A stretch of DNA of 55,452 nt from Lentimicrobiaceae bacterium (lineage in GTDB: Bacteria > Bacteroidota > Bacteroidia > Bacteroidales > F082): contig SUWU01000015.1 in NCBI GenBank assembly GCA_015061295.1, positions 1-55,452 on the forward strand. Reading direction: 5' to 3'. This document shows positions 27,296-37,781 of this stretch, piece after piece. Positions within the stretch are counted from its first letter, which is position 1. Every line of letters begins with the position of its first letter. Both the position numbers and the translations under genes were made by a program. Below the pieces are notes generated by a model. It saw nothing but the letters and a program-made list of their open reading frames with translations, ran no database searches and had not been told where the DNA came from.

Positions 27296-28291
27296 ATGAA
27301 GACAAAAACATTATTTATTGTAGTGTTTTCGCTATTGCTATGTAAAGATTTTAATATGGTGAAAGCACAAGAAAGAGGAGGCTGTGATTTATGCGGTCCA
27401 GCTTCAGGAGTTAGTCAAAATATTGTTAAAGGTAATTATTCAGCGACTATTGGTGCTGGCTGTGAAGCAAATGGGTCGTATTCGTTGGCGGTAGGTAATG
27501 CAGCTAAATCGAATGCCTCTATGACGACGGCGATAGGAAAGTATGTAAGAGCTAATGCGACTAACTCTGTGATAATAGGTTCAGGTGTTAGTAATTCAGA
27601 TACAAGAGCTTTAATTAATAGTAAACCCAATAGTCTTATAGTAGGATTTAATAGTACGTATCCTACTTTGTTTGTAGGTCCGTCATCAGGTTACGGAACA
27701 ACAGGGAAAGTAGCTATTGGTAATGTTACAACACCAGAGTCGAAGTTGCATGTTAAATCTGATGTAAATGAAGATGCGGGTATTATATTAGAGACTTCAA
27801 CTTCAAGTAAATCATCATATCTTCAATTTACAGATACCAATCATAAGATAAGTTATGATAAAAGTACTGGTATGCAGATAATGTCGAAAAATGACAATAT
27901 CACTTTGGGAAGTAACATTATTAGTATGAATGCTAAAGTTGGAATAAATACGACTAACGATTTTACTGATAATTATGATTATGCGCTTGCTGTTTCGGGA
28001 GGAGTTCTGACGGATAAGATTCTTATAAAAGAAGTGACAGAGTGGTATGATATAGTTTTTGAAGATGATTATTCGTTAATGTCATTGAAGCAATTAGAAG
28101 ATTATATTGGTCAGAATGGACATCTTCCAGGAATGCCTTCGGCAGAGGAAGTGAAGAGTGAAGGTTACAATATGGTAGATATTGATGGTCTTCTTCTAAA
28201 AAAAATAGAAGAATTGACTCTTTATACGATAGAGTTGAATAGGTTGTTTGAAGAACAACAGAGGACCATAGAAATGTTACAATCTAAATAA
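27296..28291 (+). CDS. Exported YadA-head-like / tail-fibre-like protein
   Basis: The 331-residue product has a signal peptide (ends VKAQ). About 45-110 carries left-handed beta-roll repeats (GSYSLAVGNAAKSNASMTTAIG, ATNSVIIGSG) like the heads of trimeric autotransporter adhesins. The C-terminus matches the Bacteroidota tail-fibre-type module: DYIGQNGHLPGMPSAEEV, then a coiled coil (KKIEELTLYTIELNRLF...EML). In phages and adhesins such modules trimerise. Here it is an exported chromosomal protein inside the RHS cassette, with no outer-membrane anchor of the YadA type. Confidence 0.8.
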   Translation: MKTKTLFIVVFSLLLCKDFNMVKAQERGGCDLCGPASGVSQNIVKGNYSATIGAGCEANGSYSLAVGNAAKSNASMTTAIGKYVRANATNSVIIGSGVSNSDTRALINSKPNSLIVGFNSTYPTLFVGPSSGYGTTGKVAIGNVTTPESKLHVKSDVNEDAGIILETSTSSKSSYLQFTDTNHKISYDKSTGMQIMSKNDNITLGSNIISMNAKVGINTTNDFTDNYDYALAVSGGVLTDKILIKEVTEWYDIVFEDDYSLMSLKQLEDYIGQNGHLPGMPSAEEVKSEGYNMVDIDGLLLKKIEELTLYTIELNRLFEEQQRTIEMLQSK

Positions 28292-28301
28292 ATTGACAGA
28301 T

Positions 28302-28742
28302 ATGGAACGGCGATATGTAAAAGTATTTCTGTTGATATTGTTATATTCTCTTATCCATACAGAGATGTCTGCACAATCGTGTATTTCTATGAAGTATGAT
28401 GTAAATGGAAATAGGGTACAGATGAAAATTGGCGGATGTGATGTGGAGGAGAAAGAAATCAACAAAGAAATATCAAGGAATGATGTGCAGGAGAATAGTT
28501 TTAATGAAGATGTGTTGGTGTATCCTAATCCTAATAGTGGAATTTTTGAGGTGAGAATAGGATCTAATGAAGGAGCTACATCATCTCAATATGAGATATA
28601 TAATGTTAAAGGATTGTTGGTAGATAGTGGTGTCTTTTCAGATTATTCAATTATTAATATTGAGAACTATACATCAGGCTTATATCTGATAAAGATTATT
28701 AGTAGAGATAAAATATGCAGTAAGGTTATAGTTAAACTTTAA
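28302..28742 (+). CDS. Short T9SS-sorted protein with a YD-like strand
   Basis: The 146-residue protein (ATG 28302 preferred over the TTG at 28293) has a signal peptide ending in MSAQ. It then carries one RHS/YD-like segment (SMKYDVNGNRVQMKIGGC) and a complete T9SS type A domain (VYPNPNSGIFEVRI, YEIYNVKGLL, SGLYLIKI). It consists of almost nothing but a sorting domain. It sits 10 bases after the previous gene and 12 before the RHS gene. It could carry the RHS protein, which lacks its own sorting domain, to the surface; that is inference. Confidence 0.75.
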   Translation: MERRYVKVFLLILLYSLIHTEMSAQSCISMKYDVNGNRVQMKIGGCDVEEKEINKEISRNDVQENSFNEDVLVYPNPNSGIFEVRIGSNEGATSSQYEIYNVKGLLVDSGVFSDYSIINIENYTSGLYLIKIISRDKICSKVIVKL

Positions 28743-28754
28743 TTACGATTTATT

Positions 28755-31700
28755 ATGAAGAAGTTGATTATTTGTGTTGGAATTATCCTGCTGTCGGTAA
28801 TAAGATTGTTATCGCAAGAATATATAAGGCGGCTGGAAGTGGAGATGAATGGGGTTTTAGATGGTAATAGGACGTATCAATGTGAGGCTACCAAGGAAAT
28901 AAAATTGAAGCCTGGATTTTATTATGAACCTACAGCTAATAATGAGATGGGACTCGTTATTGACAGATATTCGGTGTATCCTCCTACAGGTGGGTATTAT
29001 GGTGTAGGCTCCTCCTCGATAGATGATTCAGGAATGGAGTCGGACTGTGTAGTCGGCTCTCTTCCGGCTACATTTAATGTTGACAATACAGGTGCGGCTG
29101 TATATTCTATTGACTTGGCATTGCCCCGAGCAGTCGGGGCAATGATGCCCCAATTGTCGATTGTTTATAATAATCAAAGTGGTAATGGCATGATGGGGTG
29201 GTCGTGGGATATAAGCGGATTGTCGGCGATATCTCGTGTGGGACAGACCGAATATCATGATGGTGAAGTGACATCTGTCGATTTTACTAATGACAGATTC
29301 GTTGTTGATGGTAAACGACTGATAGCTTTGAATAATGCAATATATGGCGCTGAGGGTACTGTGTATAAGACGGAGTTTGATAATATGGATAAGGTTGTCT
29401 CTTATGTTGATGGATATAAGGGGCCTAAACGTTTTGTCGTATGGAAAAATGATGGATTGATATGGGAATATGGAGCTTCTGAAGACTCTCGCTTAGAGTC
29501 TAATACTGCAAATAAAACTGTGCTCAAATGGTTGTTAAGTAGAATTGCAGACAGAGATGGTAACTCAATATTGTTTCATTATGACATCAATAATAAGACG
29601 GGAGAATCATATATTGATAATATTGAATACACGGTAAATGAAGATGCTGGACTTAAAGCCGCCTACAAGATAGTCTTTAAATATGATGAAAATAGATTAG
29701 ATCCATGGAGTGGCTATGTGGCGGGAATGAGTGTGTCGTGTAAAAGATTGTTGAAAAATATTCATGTTATAAAAAATGATACAGAGAGAGTTCTGTTTGA
29801 TTATTCTTTTGAATATAACGCTCCAACCTATTACGGAGATCATTATTTTTTGCATTACAGACTAAAGTCAATAGGACTCGCTGTTGGAGATAAAAAGATA
29901 AATTCAACAAAGATAAAGTGGAATGATGAGAAAAAACATTACCCTCAATCACAAGGTTTTAATATATATAAACTAGATAAGACACTTTTTACGGAAGTTC
30001 CTTTTGTTGGAGACTTTAATGGCGATGGACTGTCAGATGTTTTTACAGTACCTTATAAGATACAGGATACATACTCTTCTGATATAAAAGGTAAGGTGTA
30101 TCTTAACAATGGTAATGGAACATTCAATAATGAAGCAATGACAACGATAACATTGCCACAAAATCTTGATTGGGTTTATGTAATGGATATGAATGACGAT
30201 GGTAAAGATGATATCATTACATATGAATACAATTATGATTATGAATTGGGTGATGATGTCCTGGTTACGCTTAATATGTATCTTCAACAAAATGGAACTT
30301 TTGTCAAGAAAGAAACATATTCGTATAATGATAATATTAGCATAATACCGGGGAAATTCCTTTCTAATGATAAGCAGGGGTTGATAATTATAGTAAATGA
30401 TGTAGATGAAAGGTTGGCTTATTATATATCTTGTGTCTATGGAACTTTTACTAAAAATCCAATAGGTAATCTTACATTGCAGAATGAGTCTGATTTTGAA
30501 CATATGGCTTTAGATATGACGGGTGATGGTGTTACTGAGCTGTTTAGCATGGGGCAGAAAGGTTGTTATATTAATAAGCTGGTTCATGATAGTTGGGGAT
30601 ATAGGTTTGTTAATTACATCTATAGTACATCATTTAATAAAGATTCTTATACTTTTCCAAATGATTTTAATGGTGATGGTAAAACTGACATACTTTATTA
30701 TGATGGAAGAACAAATTGGAATATAGTATTTTCGAGGGGTAATGCTTTCTCATCGCCGATGTCGTGTGTTAATACAAATCTACTTAGGTTTGTTACGTTG
30801 AATACTAAAGATAGATATAGATGTTCGTTGAAAGAGATGGCGGAACCTACTGTGGCAATAAGAACTGCCGATTTTGACGGTGATGGTTTGTCTGATGTAG
30901 GCGTGTTTACAAATAAAGGAGGCAACTATTATCTTCAGATTGGTTTTATGCCGTATGTGAAGGATGATAATACATGTGACTTTAAGTATATGAAGAGGTA
31001 TCATATGCCAATTAATTATTCTCATCAGACAATTCATATTGGAAGGTTTTTGCCTCAAGAAAATGTTACCTTTATTTCTAGTTTGTCAAGAAAACCATAT
31101 ACTACAGAGAACCCATATCTCGTTGCTATATATCCTCATTCGGCTATGTATAGTGTTGAAAGAATAACAGATGGATTGGGGAATGCTCGCGGTTTTTGCT
31201 ACGATTTTCTTATACCGAAAAGTAACACAGATTTTTATACCTCTGATAATGGTTGTATAGAACATGATATGAAAAGAATATCGCTGCCTTTACAAGCATT
31301 GAAAAATGACACAATATATAATGTTAATGGTAAACCAATTATAACTAAGTATGAATATAATAATGCTGTATTTCATACGAAAGGACATGGCTTTCTCGCT
31401 TTTGAAAAGACTATAATTAGAACCTTTGTAAATGGTAATTGTGTTTCTAAACAAATACAAGAAACAGAACCTAATACAATGGGTGCTAACTGCGCATTGT
31501 TGCCGAAGTCGTTGAGATTATATTATGGTGAGGATCAACTTGTAAAAGAGGTATTGCCTAAGTATAAAAAATATTCGTGCAAAACTAATCCTAAAGTAGT
31601 AATTCCAGTGTTAATAGAAAATTGTGAGATCGAGTATGATTATAATAAGCATGGACAAGTACTTAAAAGTGTAATATCTAAGTATGATTATCAATCGGAT

Positions 31701-34700
31701 ATAAATTCAGATAATTTCTATGGCAGAGTGCTTCCGCTTGTGAAAACTACGAATGGATATAATAATGATAAATTGTGCAATGATGCGTATAGTTGTCCTT
31801 ATTGGGAGGAAGAAATATTAGGGTATAATAATAACTTTAAAGAGTGGATTGTTAACCGTGTTGCACAGAGGAAGAAGGTTTTTGGAGGTGTAAATGAAAC
31901 ATCGTTAGGTAGTGTGGAAACTTATTCATATAATGATAATAATTCGTTAAAGGTTTCTACGATTACAAAAGTTCCTAATATAAATAATGATAAATCGGAT
32001 TCTTTAACGCTTACGGTTGAATATGAATATGATAAATTTGGACATAAGGTGCAGCAGGCAATATCATCACCATCATTAAAATATAAAAAGATATTGAAGT
32101 ATGAGTATGGTGATAAATATCAGTATAGATATCAGACAAAATCAATAAATGAAATAGGAGATGTGATATCATGTGAATATGATGATGATTATGGAATGTT
32201 GACGAAAACTATAGATTATAATCAGTTTGAGACTACAAGTGTTAAAGATCCTTTGGGTATAGATGATATATTGCAATTACCTGATGGCATACAACAAGTT
32301 AAGTCGTTGAGATGGTCGCATGGTAATGAATATGCTCCTAAAAATTCATCTTATTATTGTTGGGAGAAAAGTTCTGGTAATGCGGAGAAAATGATATTTT
32401 ATCATAAAAATGGGACAGAACTAAGAAGTGTTACATTCGATATTAAGGGAGAACCTATTATCAAAGATATATCTTATGATGATTTTGGTAATATTATTAG
32501 TGAGACGTTGCCATATTATGCTGATGGTGAGAAAATATTAATGTCTATGCAATATGATAAATATAATAGAATTGTAAAGACGTTGTATCCCAATGGTCTA
32601 ACTTATGATGTTTCATATGATGGTAATAAGGTTGTTACCAATATGATAGCTAAGAATGGTGTGACAAAGACGAAAGTTGATGACTTTAATGTTAGAGGCT
32701 GGCTTGTTAATACAACAGATGTCGGCGGTAATAAAATTGAATATGAATATTATAGTGATGGGTTGATGAAATCGACACAGATAAATAGTAATGATAATAC
32801 AAGGATTACCGTTAAATATGATAACAATGGAAATCGTAGTTGTCTGATTGACCCAAATTATGGGACTATTACATATGTTAATGATGCTTTGGGAAATATC
32901 ATCAAAGTTGTATCGAGTAATGGGAATGTCGTGGAATATGAATATGATGTGTTGGGTAGAAAAATTCGTATGAATGAATTTGACAAGAGACTAAATAATA
33001 AGACTACCACGCAGTGGATTTATGAGGATCAAGATGGGAAAAGAGGAGTGCTTAAAAAAGTTTATAATGGTATTCATTCAACAGAATATTTCTATGATGA
33101 TCAATTGAGGGTTGCTAATACAGTAGAGACTGTTAATGGCAAAAAGTATAATACATCATATACCTATGATAAAGCGAGTAGGATGTCAACGATAACTTAC
33201 CCGACTGGATTAACATTGTTAAGAACATATTCAAACTCGGGATATGATTTGGCATGTCAGAATAAAGGAGATGAGACTTTATTGTGGAAGACTGTAAAGA
33301 CAAACTCGTTGGGATGTATCACGGAGTTTCAATTGGGTAATGGCATGAGGACATTATACTCATATGATCCATACACGTCAATGATTAATAATATTTATAC
33401 GTCAAAGGAAGATAATGTGGTGCAAAATGATATGTATGAATACGATGATTTTGGTAATATGATTAGTAGAAGTAAGAATGTTGGCAAGTATAGGAAGGAA
33501 ACATTTGAGTATGATGAGTATGATAGGTTGATTGGGACGTCTTTGAATGGGAAAAAGATAGGAGAGATGCAGTATGATAATAAAGGAAATATTGTATATA
33601 AAAACGCTGAGGGTGTTGACGTGTTGTATGAAACTGTATATGACAATAAGAGGCCGTACAACATTATTAAAACTGAGACAGATGCTGCAGAGATATTTCC
33701 GTATTTGAAACAGGATATAAAATATTCTGTATTCGATAATGTTGCAAGAGTGGAGTCGGATGATAAATTGTTGGATATAGGTTATGGCTGTGATCGGAAT
33801 AGGATCTTTATGAATGTTGATAAAGAGGGATGTGAGTACTCAAAAGTTTATGTTAGTAATAGTGAATTTATTGTTAAAGATGGTGTGAGTAGTATGCTGA
33901 CGTATTTGGTTGGTCCTATGGGTGTTTTTGGAGTATATTGCGTTGATGAAGATGGCGATGAATCAGTATATTATGTTCACAAGGATAATGTAGAATCGTG
34001 GAATGTTATCACAGACGAAGATGGTGAGAAGATGCAAGAATTAAGTTTTGATGCGTGGGGTAATATGAGGGATTCTGATGATTGGTATGGAGATCCAACA
34101 AATGATGAGATAATGTTTGATAGAGGTTATACGGGTCATGAACATCTCAATGATTTCGGATTGATTAACATGAATGGTAGGATGTATGATCCGATGATGT
34201 CGATGATGATAAGTCCTGATAACAATATTCAAATGCCGCATATGTCGCAGAATTTCAATAGATATAGTTATTGTCTTAATAATCCGTTGAAATATAATGA
34301 TCCGACAGGAGAGTGGGTTGAGAGTGTGGTGTTGGGGATAGCCTTTGGGGCCTCTAATGTAGTTTTTAATGCAGATAAAATAGATACATTTGCAGAGGGA
34401 ATGTTGTTGTTTGGTGTTGGATTTGTGCAAGGCTTTTTGACAGAGTACACGATGGGACAATCATGGTATGTTCAAGTTGGGGCAAATACTTTGACGGGAG
34501 CATTGAAAAGTGGTGTTAATGAATTTGTTTCTATTGGTGATGGTAGTTTTGAAATGACAGGTGATGATTGGAATGCAGTGGCAAGATCTGCGTATTATGG
34601 GCTTGGTAGTAGTTTGACTAAGAGTATTTTTAACTCATATATACATGCACCTTCATATGATGATAGGGGTTATAAGCTACAATATTTGTTCTTTGGAAAT

Positions 34701-35165
34701 GAAGAGGTTGCACATGCGGTGACATCGTTTATGGCACATGGAGTAGGGTGTTGGTTTAGCGGACAGCCGATGTTGTCTTCGATGACTTTTGGAGATGTTG
34801 GCTTAGATTTAGAGATGCTTAGCATTGTAGCTAATAGATTGTTAGCCTCTTATGTGTATAAATCAGATTTTGCAAAGAATGTTGTTGAACAGCGTTCAAA
34901 GGAGATTAAAGATAGAATGTTGAGCGATATATTGTCGGAGAATCCAGATCACGGTGATATTGAAATGTTTAGTGAGTTGTCTTATGTCGATGTGTCAGGT
35001 GGTGTCATATATATATCTGGTGATATCGTTGCAAAATTACCTGGTGAACTATTTAAAGTGTATCCTAATGCGTGGGCGAAAGCATTTCCGAAGCCATACT
35101 TAGATGAAGTTGTTTCATTTCCATTCAGCTATAGTTTATTCAAGACATTATTTTTCGGTAAATAG
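28755..35165 (+). CDS. Giant SpvB/FG-GAP/RHS-repeat protein
   Basis: The 2136-residue exported protein has a signal peptide (to about 21), then an SpvB/TcaC-like N-domain (about 95-400: VYSIDLALPRAVGAMMPQLS, GMMGWSWDISGLSAISR). FG-GAP/VCBS calcium-type repeats follow at about 417-725 (DFNGDGLSDV, DMNDDGKDDI, DFNGDGKTDI, DFDGDGLSDV). YD/RHS repeats run from about 1090 to 1800. The RHS core is GRMYDPMMSMMISPDNN at about 1807 and NPLKYNDPTGEW at about 1842. A 283-residue C-terminus follows, hydrophobic and Gly/Ala-rich at first. The RHS shell normally encapsulates a C-terminal effector. No toxin motif is visible, there is no T9SS domain, and no immunity-like gene lies downstream: argS follows with its own promoter. 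Confidence 0.9.
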   Translation: MKKLIICVGIILLSVIRLLSQEYIRRLEVEMNGVLDGNRTYQCEATKEIKLKPGFYYEPTANNEMGLVIDRYSVYPPTGGYYGVGSSSIDDSGMESDCVVGSLPATFNVDNTGAAVYSIDLALPRAVGAMMPQLSIVYNNQSGNGMMGWSWDISGLSAISRVGQTEYHDGEVTSVDFTNDRFVVDGKRLIALNNAIYGAEGTVYKTEFDNMDKVVSYVDGYKGPKRFVVWKNDGLIWEYGASEDSRLESNTANKTVLKWLLSRIADRDGNSILFHYDINNKTGESYIDNIEYTVNEDAGLKAAYKIVFKYDENRLDPWSGYVAGMSVSCKRLLKNIHVIKNDTERVLFDYSFEYNAPTYYGDHYFLHYRLKSIGLAVGDKKINSTKIKWNDEKKHYPQSQGFNIYKLDKTLFTEVPFVGDFNGDGLSDVFTVPYKIQDTYSSDIKGKVYLNNGNGTFNNEAMTTITLPQNLDWVYVMDMNDDGKDDIITYEYNYDYELGDDVLVTLNMYLQQNGTFVKKETYSYNDNISIIPGKFLSNDKQGLIIIVNDVDERLAYYISCVYGTFTKNPIGNLTLQNESDFEHMALDMTGDGVTELFSMGQKGCYINKLVHDSWGYRFVNYIYSTSFNKDSYTFPNDFNGDGKTDILYYDGRTNWNIVFSRGNAFSSPMSCVNTNLLRFVTLNTKDRYRCSLKEMAEPTVAIRTADFDGDGLSDVGVFTNKGGNYYLQIGFMPYVKDDNTCDFKYMKRYHMPINYSHQTIHIGRFLPQENVTFISSLSRKPYTTENPYLVAIYPHSAMYSVERITDGLGNARGFCYDFLIPKSNTDFYTSDNGCIEHDMKRISLPLQALKNDTIYNVNGKPIITKYEYNNAVFHTKGHGFLAFEKTIIRTFVNGNCVSKQIQETEPNTMGANCALLPKSLRLYYGEDQLVKEVLPKYKKYSCKTNPKVVIPVLIENCEIEYDYNKHGQVLKSVISKYDYQSDINSDNFYGRVLPLVKTTNGYNNDKLCNDAYSCPYWEEEILGYNNNFKEWIVNRVAQRKKVFGGVNETSLGSVETYSYNDNNSLKVSTITKVPNINNDKSDSLTLTVEYEYDKFGHKVQQAISSPSLKYKKILKYEYGDKYQYRYQTKSINEIGDVISCEYDDDYGMLTKTIDYNQFETTSVKDPLGIDDILQLPDGIQQVKSLRWSHGNEYAPKNSSYYCWEKSSGNAEKMIFYHKNGTELRSVTFDIKGEPIIKDISYDDFGNIISETLPYYADGEKILMSMQYDKYNRIVKTLYPNGLTYDVSYDGNKVVTNMIAKNGVTKTKVDDFNVRGWLVNTTDVGGNKIEYEYYSDGLMKSTQINSNDNTRITVKYDNNGNRSCLIDPNYGTITYVNDALGNIIKVVSSNGNVVEYEYDVLGRKIRMNEFDKRLNNKTTTQWIYEDQDGKRGVLKKVYNGIHSTEYFYDDQLRVANTVETVNGKKYNTSYTYDKASRMSTITYPTGLTLLRTYSNSGYDLACQNKGDETLLWKTVKTNSLGCITEFQLGNGMRTLYSYDPYTSMINNIYTSKEDNVVQNDMYEYDDFGNMISRSKNVGKYRKETFEYDEYDRLIGTSLNGKKIGEMQYDNKGNIVYKNAEGVDVLYETVYDNKRPYNIIKTETDAAEIFPYLKQDIKYSVFDNVARVESDDKLLDIGYGCDRNRIFMNVDKEGCEYSKVYVSNSEFIVKDGVSSMLTYLVGPMGVFGVYCVDEDGDESVYYVHKDNVESWNVITDEDGEKMQELSFDAWGNMRDSDDWYGDPTNDEIMFDRGYTGHEHLNDFGLINMNGRMYDPMMSMMISPDNNIQMPHMSQNFNRYSYCLNNPLKYNDPTGEWVESVVLGIAFGASNVVFNADKIDTFAEGMLLFGVGFVQGFLTEYTMGQSWYVQVGANTLTGALKSGVNEFVSIGDGSFEMTGDDWNAVARSAYYGLGSSLTKSIFNSYIHAPSYDDRGYKLQYLFFGNEEVAHAVTSFMAHGVGCWFSGQPMLSSMTFGDVGLDLEMLSIVANRLLASYVYKSDFAKNVVEQRSKEIKDRMLSDILSENPDHGDIEMFSELSYVDVSGGVIYISGDIVAKLPGELFKVYPNAWAKAFPKPYLDEVVSFPFSYSLFKTLFFGK

Positions 35166-35191
35166 TTATGAAATAATACGTGGATTTTTGT

Positions 35192-35199
35192 TATTTTTG
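35192..35199 (+). promoter_or_regulatory. -7 promoter element (TATTTTTG) for argS
   Basis: It matches TAnnTTTG and lies 25 bases before the argS ATG. Confidence 0.7.
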
Positions 35200-35224
35200 T
35201 GCCTCGTAATAAAATAGTACTAAT

Positions 35225-37036
35225 ATGTTAGAAGAAATTTTAAGACAGCTTTTTATAGATGCGTTTACAAAACTTTATGGACAAGAGCCCCCTGCTAGTC
35301 AGGTTAATTTTCAGAAGACACGTCCTGAGTTTGAAGGTGACGTTACCATAGTGGTGTTTCCTTTTGTTAAAATGTCAAAGAAATCGCCAGAAATTATGGC
35401 TGATGAGTTGGGTCGAGAGATTGTGGCGAACAGTGAGATAATATCTAAATATAATGTAGTTAAAGGATTTTTGAATCTGCTTGTTTCTGACAGTTATTGG
35501 CTTACATTCTTTGCGGAAAATCATGAAAATGAATATTTAGGAAGGAAACAAGTTACAGGGCAGCCTATAGTTGTTGAGTATTCATCACCAAATACTAATA
35601 AGCCATTGCATTTAGGTCATATTCGTAATAATCTCTTGGGATGGAGTGTGTCGGAGATTTTACGAGCCAATGGTGAGAATGTGGTACGTGTTAATCTTGT
35701 TAATGACAGAGGAATTCATATTTGTAAAAGTATGATAGCATGGCAGAAATGGGGCGAAGGATGTACTCCTGAGTCAACGGGAAAGAAAGGAGATCATCTT
35801 ATTGGAGATTTCTATGTTATGTTTGATAAACGTTTCAAGGAAGAGGTTTCACAGTTGTTGCCTTCTAATTATGAAGAATTGACAGAAGATGACAAGGAGA
35901 AAGCGAAAGCTGAGGCTGAGGAGAAGTCGTTGCTGATGCAGGAGACTCGTGAGATGTTGAGAAAATGGGAGTCTGGTGATGCAGAGGTGCGACAGCTCTG
36001 GGAAATGATGAATGGCTGGGTCTATGATGGTTTTGACATTACGTATAAACGTCTCGGAGTTTCGTTTGAGAAGATTTATTATGAGTCACAGACATATCTT
36101 TTAGGTAAAGAACTTGTGAATGAAGGCTTGAGAGAAGGTGTCTTATACAAGAGACCAGATGGTTCCGTATGGTGCGATCTTAGAGATGAGGGACTTGATG
36201 AGAAGTTGCTTCTGCGAAGAGATGGTACCTCGGTGTATATGACTCAGGATTTGGGAACAGCACAATCTCGTTATGAAGAATATCAGCCTAAGAAGTTGAT
36301 ATATGTAGTGGGTAATGAACAGAATTATCATTTCGATGTGTTGAAAAAAATCTTGGTTAGGTTAGGAAGAAACTGGGGTAATGATATAGAGCATCTCTCT
36401 TATGGCATGGTGGAACTCCCTAATGGTAAGATGAAATCTAGGGAAGGTACTGTTGTTGATGCCGATGATCTGATGGATGAAATGGTTGCAACAGCAAAAG
36501 GTGTTTCAGAAGAACTCGGTAAGGCTCATGGTTTGAGTGAAGATGAAGCTGTGAAATTATATGATATGCTTGGTATAGGAGCATTGAAATATTTTATCTT
36601 AAAGGTAGATCCTAAGAAGACAATGTTGTTTGATCCGAAAGAATCGATTGACTTTAATGGTAATACAGCATCCTTTATTCAATATACTCATGCACGTATC
36701 TGTTCTATCATTCGCAAAGCTCAAGATAATGGTATTACATTTGGAAAAGAAGTTTGTGTTACAGATCTTCATGCAAAAGAAAAAATGTTGTTGATAAATA
36801 TTTATAATTGGCAATCAGTATTGGAACAAGCAGCCATAAATAGGAGTCCAGCAATGATTGCAAATTACGTTTATGAATTAGCGAAAGATTTTAACCAGTT
36901 CTATCAAGAATGTAGTATCATGAGGGAAGATGATGTCAAAAGAAGAGAGTTTAGACTTCAGTTGGTTGATATGACAGCTAAATTGTTACGTAATGCATCT
37001 GGTTTGCTCGGTATTTCAATGCCAGAAAAAATGTAA
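35225..37036 (+). CDS. argS: Arginyl-tRNA synthetase
   Basis: The 603-residue class I synthetase charges tRNA-Arg. The N-terminal Add1 domain (about 1-100) precedes the HIGH-type motif HLGH at 129-132, the KMSKS-equivalent KMKSR at 402-406 and an all-helical anticodon-binding C-terminus. Length is normal. It starts an apparent run of co-directional genes with rsmE 9 bases later. Confidence 0.97.
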   Translation: MLEEILRQLFIDAFTKLYGQEPPASQVNFQKTRPEFEGDVTIVVFPFVKMSKKSPEIMADELGREIVANSEIISKYNVVKGFLNLLVSDSYWLTFFAENHENEYLGRKQVTGQPIVVEYSSPNTNKPLHLGHIRNNLLGWSVSEILRANGENVVRVNLVNDRGIHICKSMIAWQKWGEGCTPESTGKKGDHLIGDFYVMFDKRFKEEVSQLLPSNYEELTEDDKEKAKAEAEEKSLLMQETREMLRKWESGDAEVRQLWEMMNGWVYDGFDITYKRLGVSFEKIYYESQTYLLGKELVNEGLREGVLYKRPDGSVWCDLRDEGLDEKLLLRRDGTSVYMTQDLGTAQSRYEEYQPKKLIYVVGNEQNYHFDVLKKILVRLGRNWGNDIEHLSYGMVELPNGKMKSREGTVVDADDLMDEMVATAKGVSEELGKAHGLSEDEAVKLYDMLGIGALKYFILKVDPKKTMLFDPKESIDFNGNTASFIQYTHARICSIIRKAQDNGITFGKEVCVTDLHAKEKMLLINIYNWQSVLEQAAINRSPAMIANYVYELAKDFNQFYQECSIMREDDVKRREFRLQLVDMTAKLLRNASGLLGISMPEKM

Positions 37037-37045
37037 TGGAATAAG

Positions 37046-37753
37046 ATGAATGTTTTTTATTTGCCTGATGCACGTGAAGGTAATGTCTCCTTTCCGGAGG
37101 AAGAGTCTAAGCATATAGTGAGGGTCTTACGTATGCGGGAAGGAGATACCTTTTGCGTTACCAATGGAAAAGGCAGTCTTTTTGATGCAGAACTTATAGA
37201 TGCACACCCCAAAAGAGCAATGGCAAATCTCTTGAATAGAAGAGATGGCTATGATAATAGGGCGTTTAAATTATCAATAGCAATAGCGCCAACCAAACTG
37301 AATGAGAGAACAGAATGGTTTTTAGAAAAAGCTACTGAGATAGGAATTGATGAAATAAAATTGTTTGCGTCATATCATTCTGAACGTAGAGTGGTTAATG
37401 TTGAGAGATTCAAAAAGATAGTGGTAGCGGCAATGAAACAATCTGTGAAATCTAATATGCCGATTATAGAGGAGATGCAAACTTTTGAGAATCTGGTGAG
37501 ACAAGATTTCCATGGACAGAAATTTATTGCATGGATTGATGAAGAAGTAAAAGACCAATTATGTAATCTCTATGATAAGGGTAGCGATGTTCTTGTTTTG
37601 ATAGGTCCAGAGGGAGATTTCTCTAAGGATGAAGTTGAATTGGCAAAAGCAAATGGTTTTGTCCCAGTAAGTCTTGGTGAAGCTCGTCTAAGAACAGAGA
37701 CAGCGGCGATAGTAGCATGCCATACAATACAATTGATAAATCAGATGAAATAA
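37046..37753 (+). CDS. rsmE: 16S rRNA m3U1498 methyltransferase
   Basis: The 235-residue SPOUT enzyme methylates U1498 of 16S rRNA with S-adenosylmethionine. The N-terminal PUA-like domain has HIVRVLRMREGD. The C-terminal knot carries GPEGDFSKDEVELA and LGEARLRTETA. It is probably cotranscribed with argS. Confidence 0.95.
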   Translation: MNVFYLPDAREGNVSFPEEESKHIVRVLRMREGDTFCVTNGKGSLFDAELIDAHPKRAMANLLNRRDGYDNRAFKLSIAIAPTKLNERTEWFLEKATEIGIDEIKLFASYHSERRVVNVERFKKIVVAAMKQSVKSNMPIIEEMQTFENLVRQDFHGQKFIAWIDEEVKDQLCNLYDKGSDVLVLIGPEGDFSKDEVELAKANGFVPVSLGEARLRTETAAIVACHTIQLINQMK

Positions 37754-37781
37754 ATTTTGATAAATCTTAAACCATAAATTT

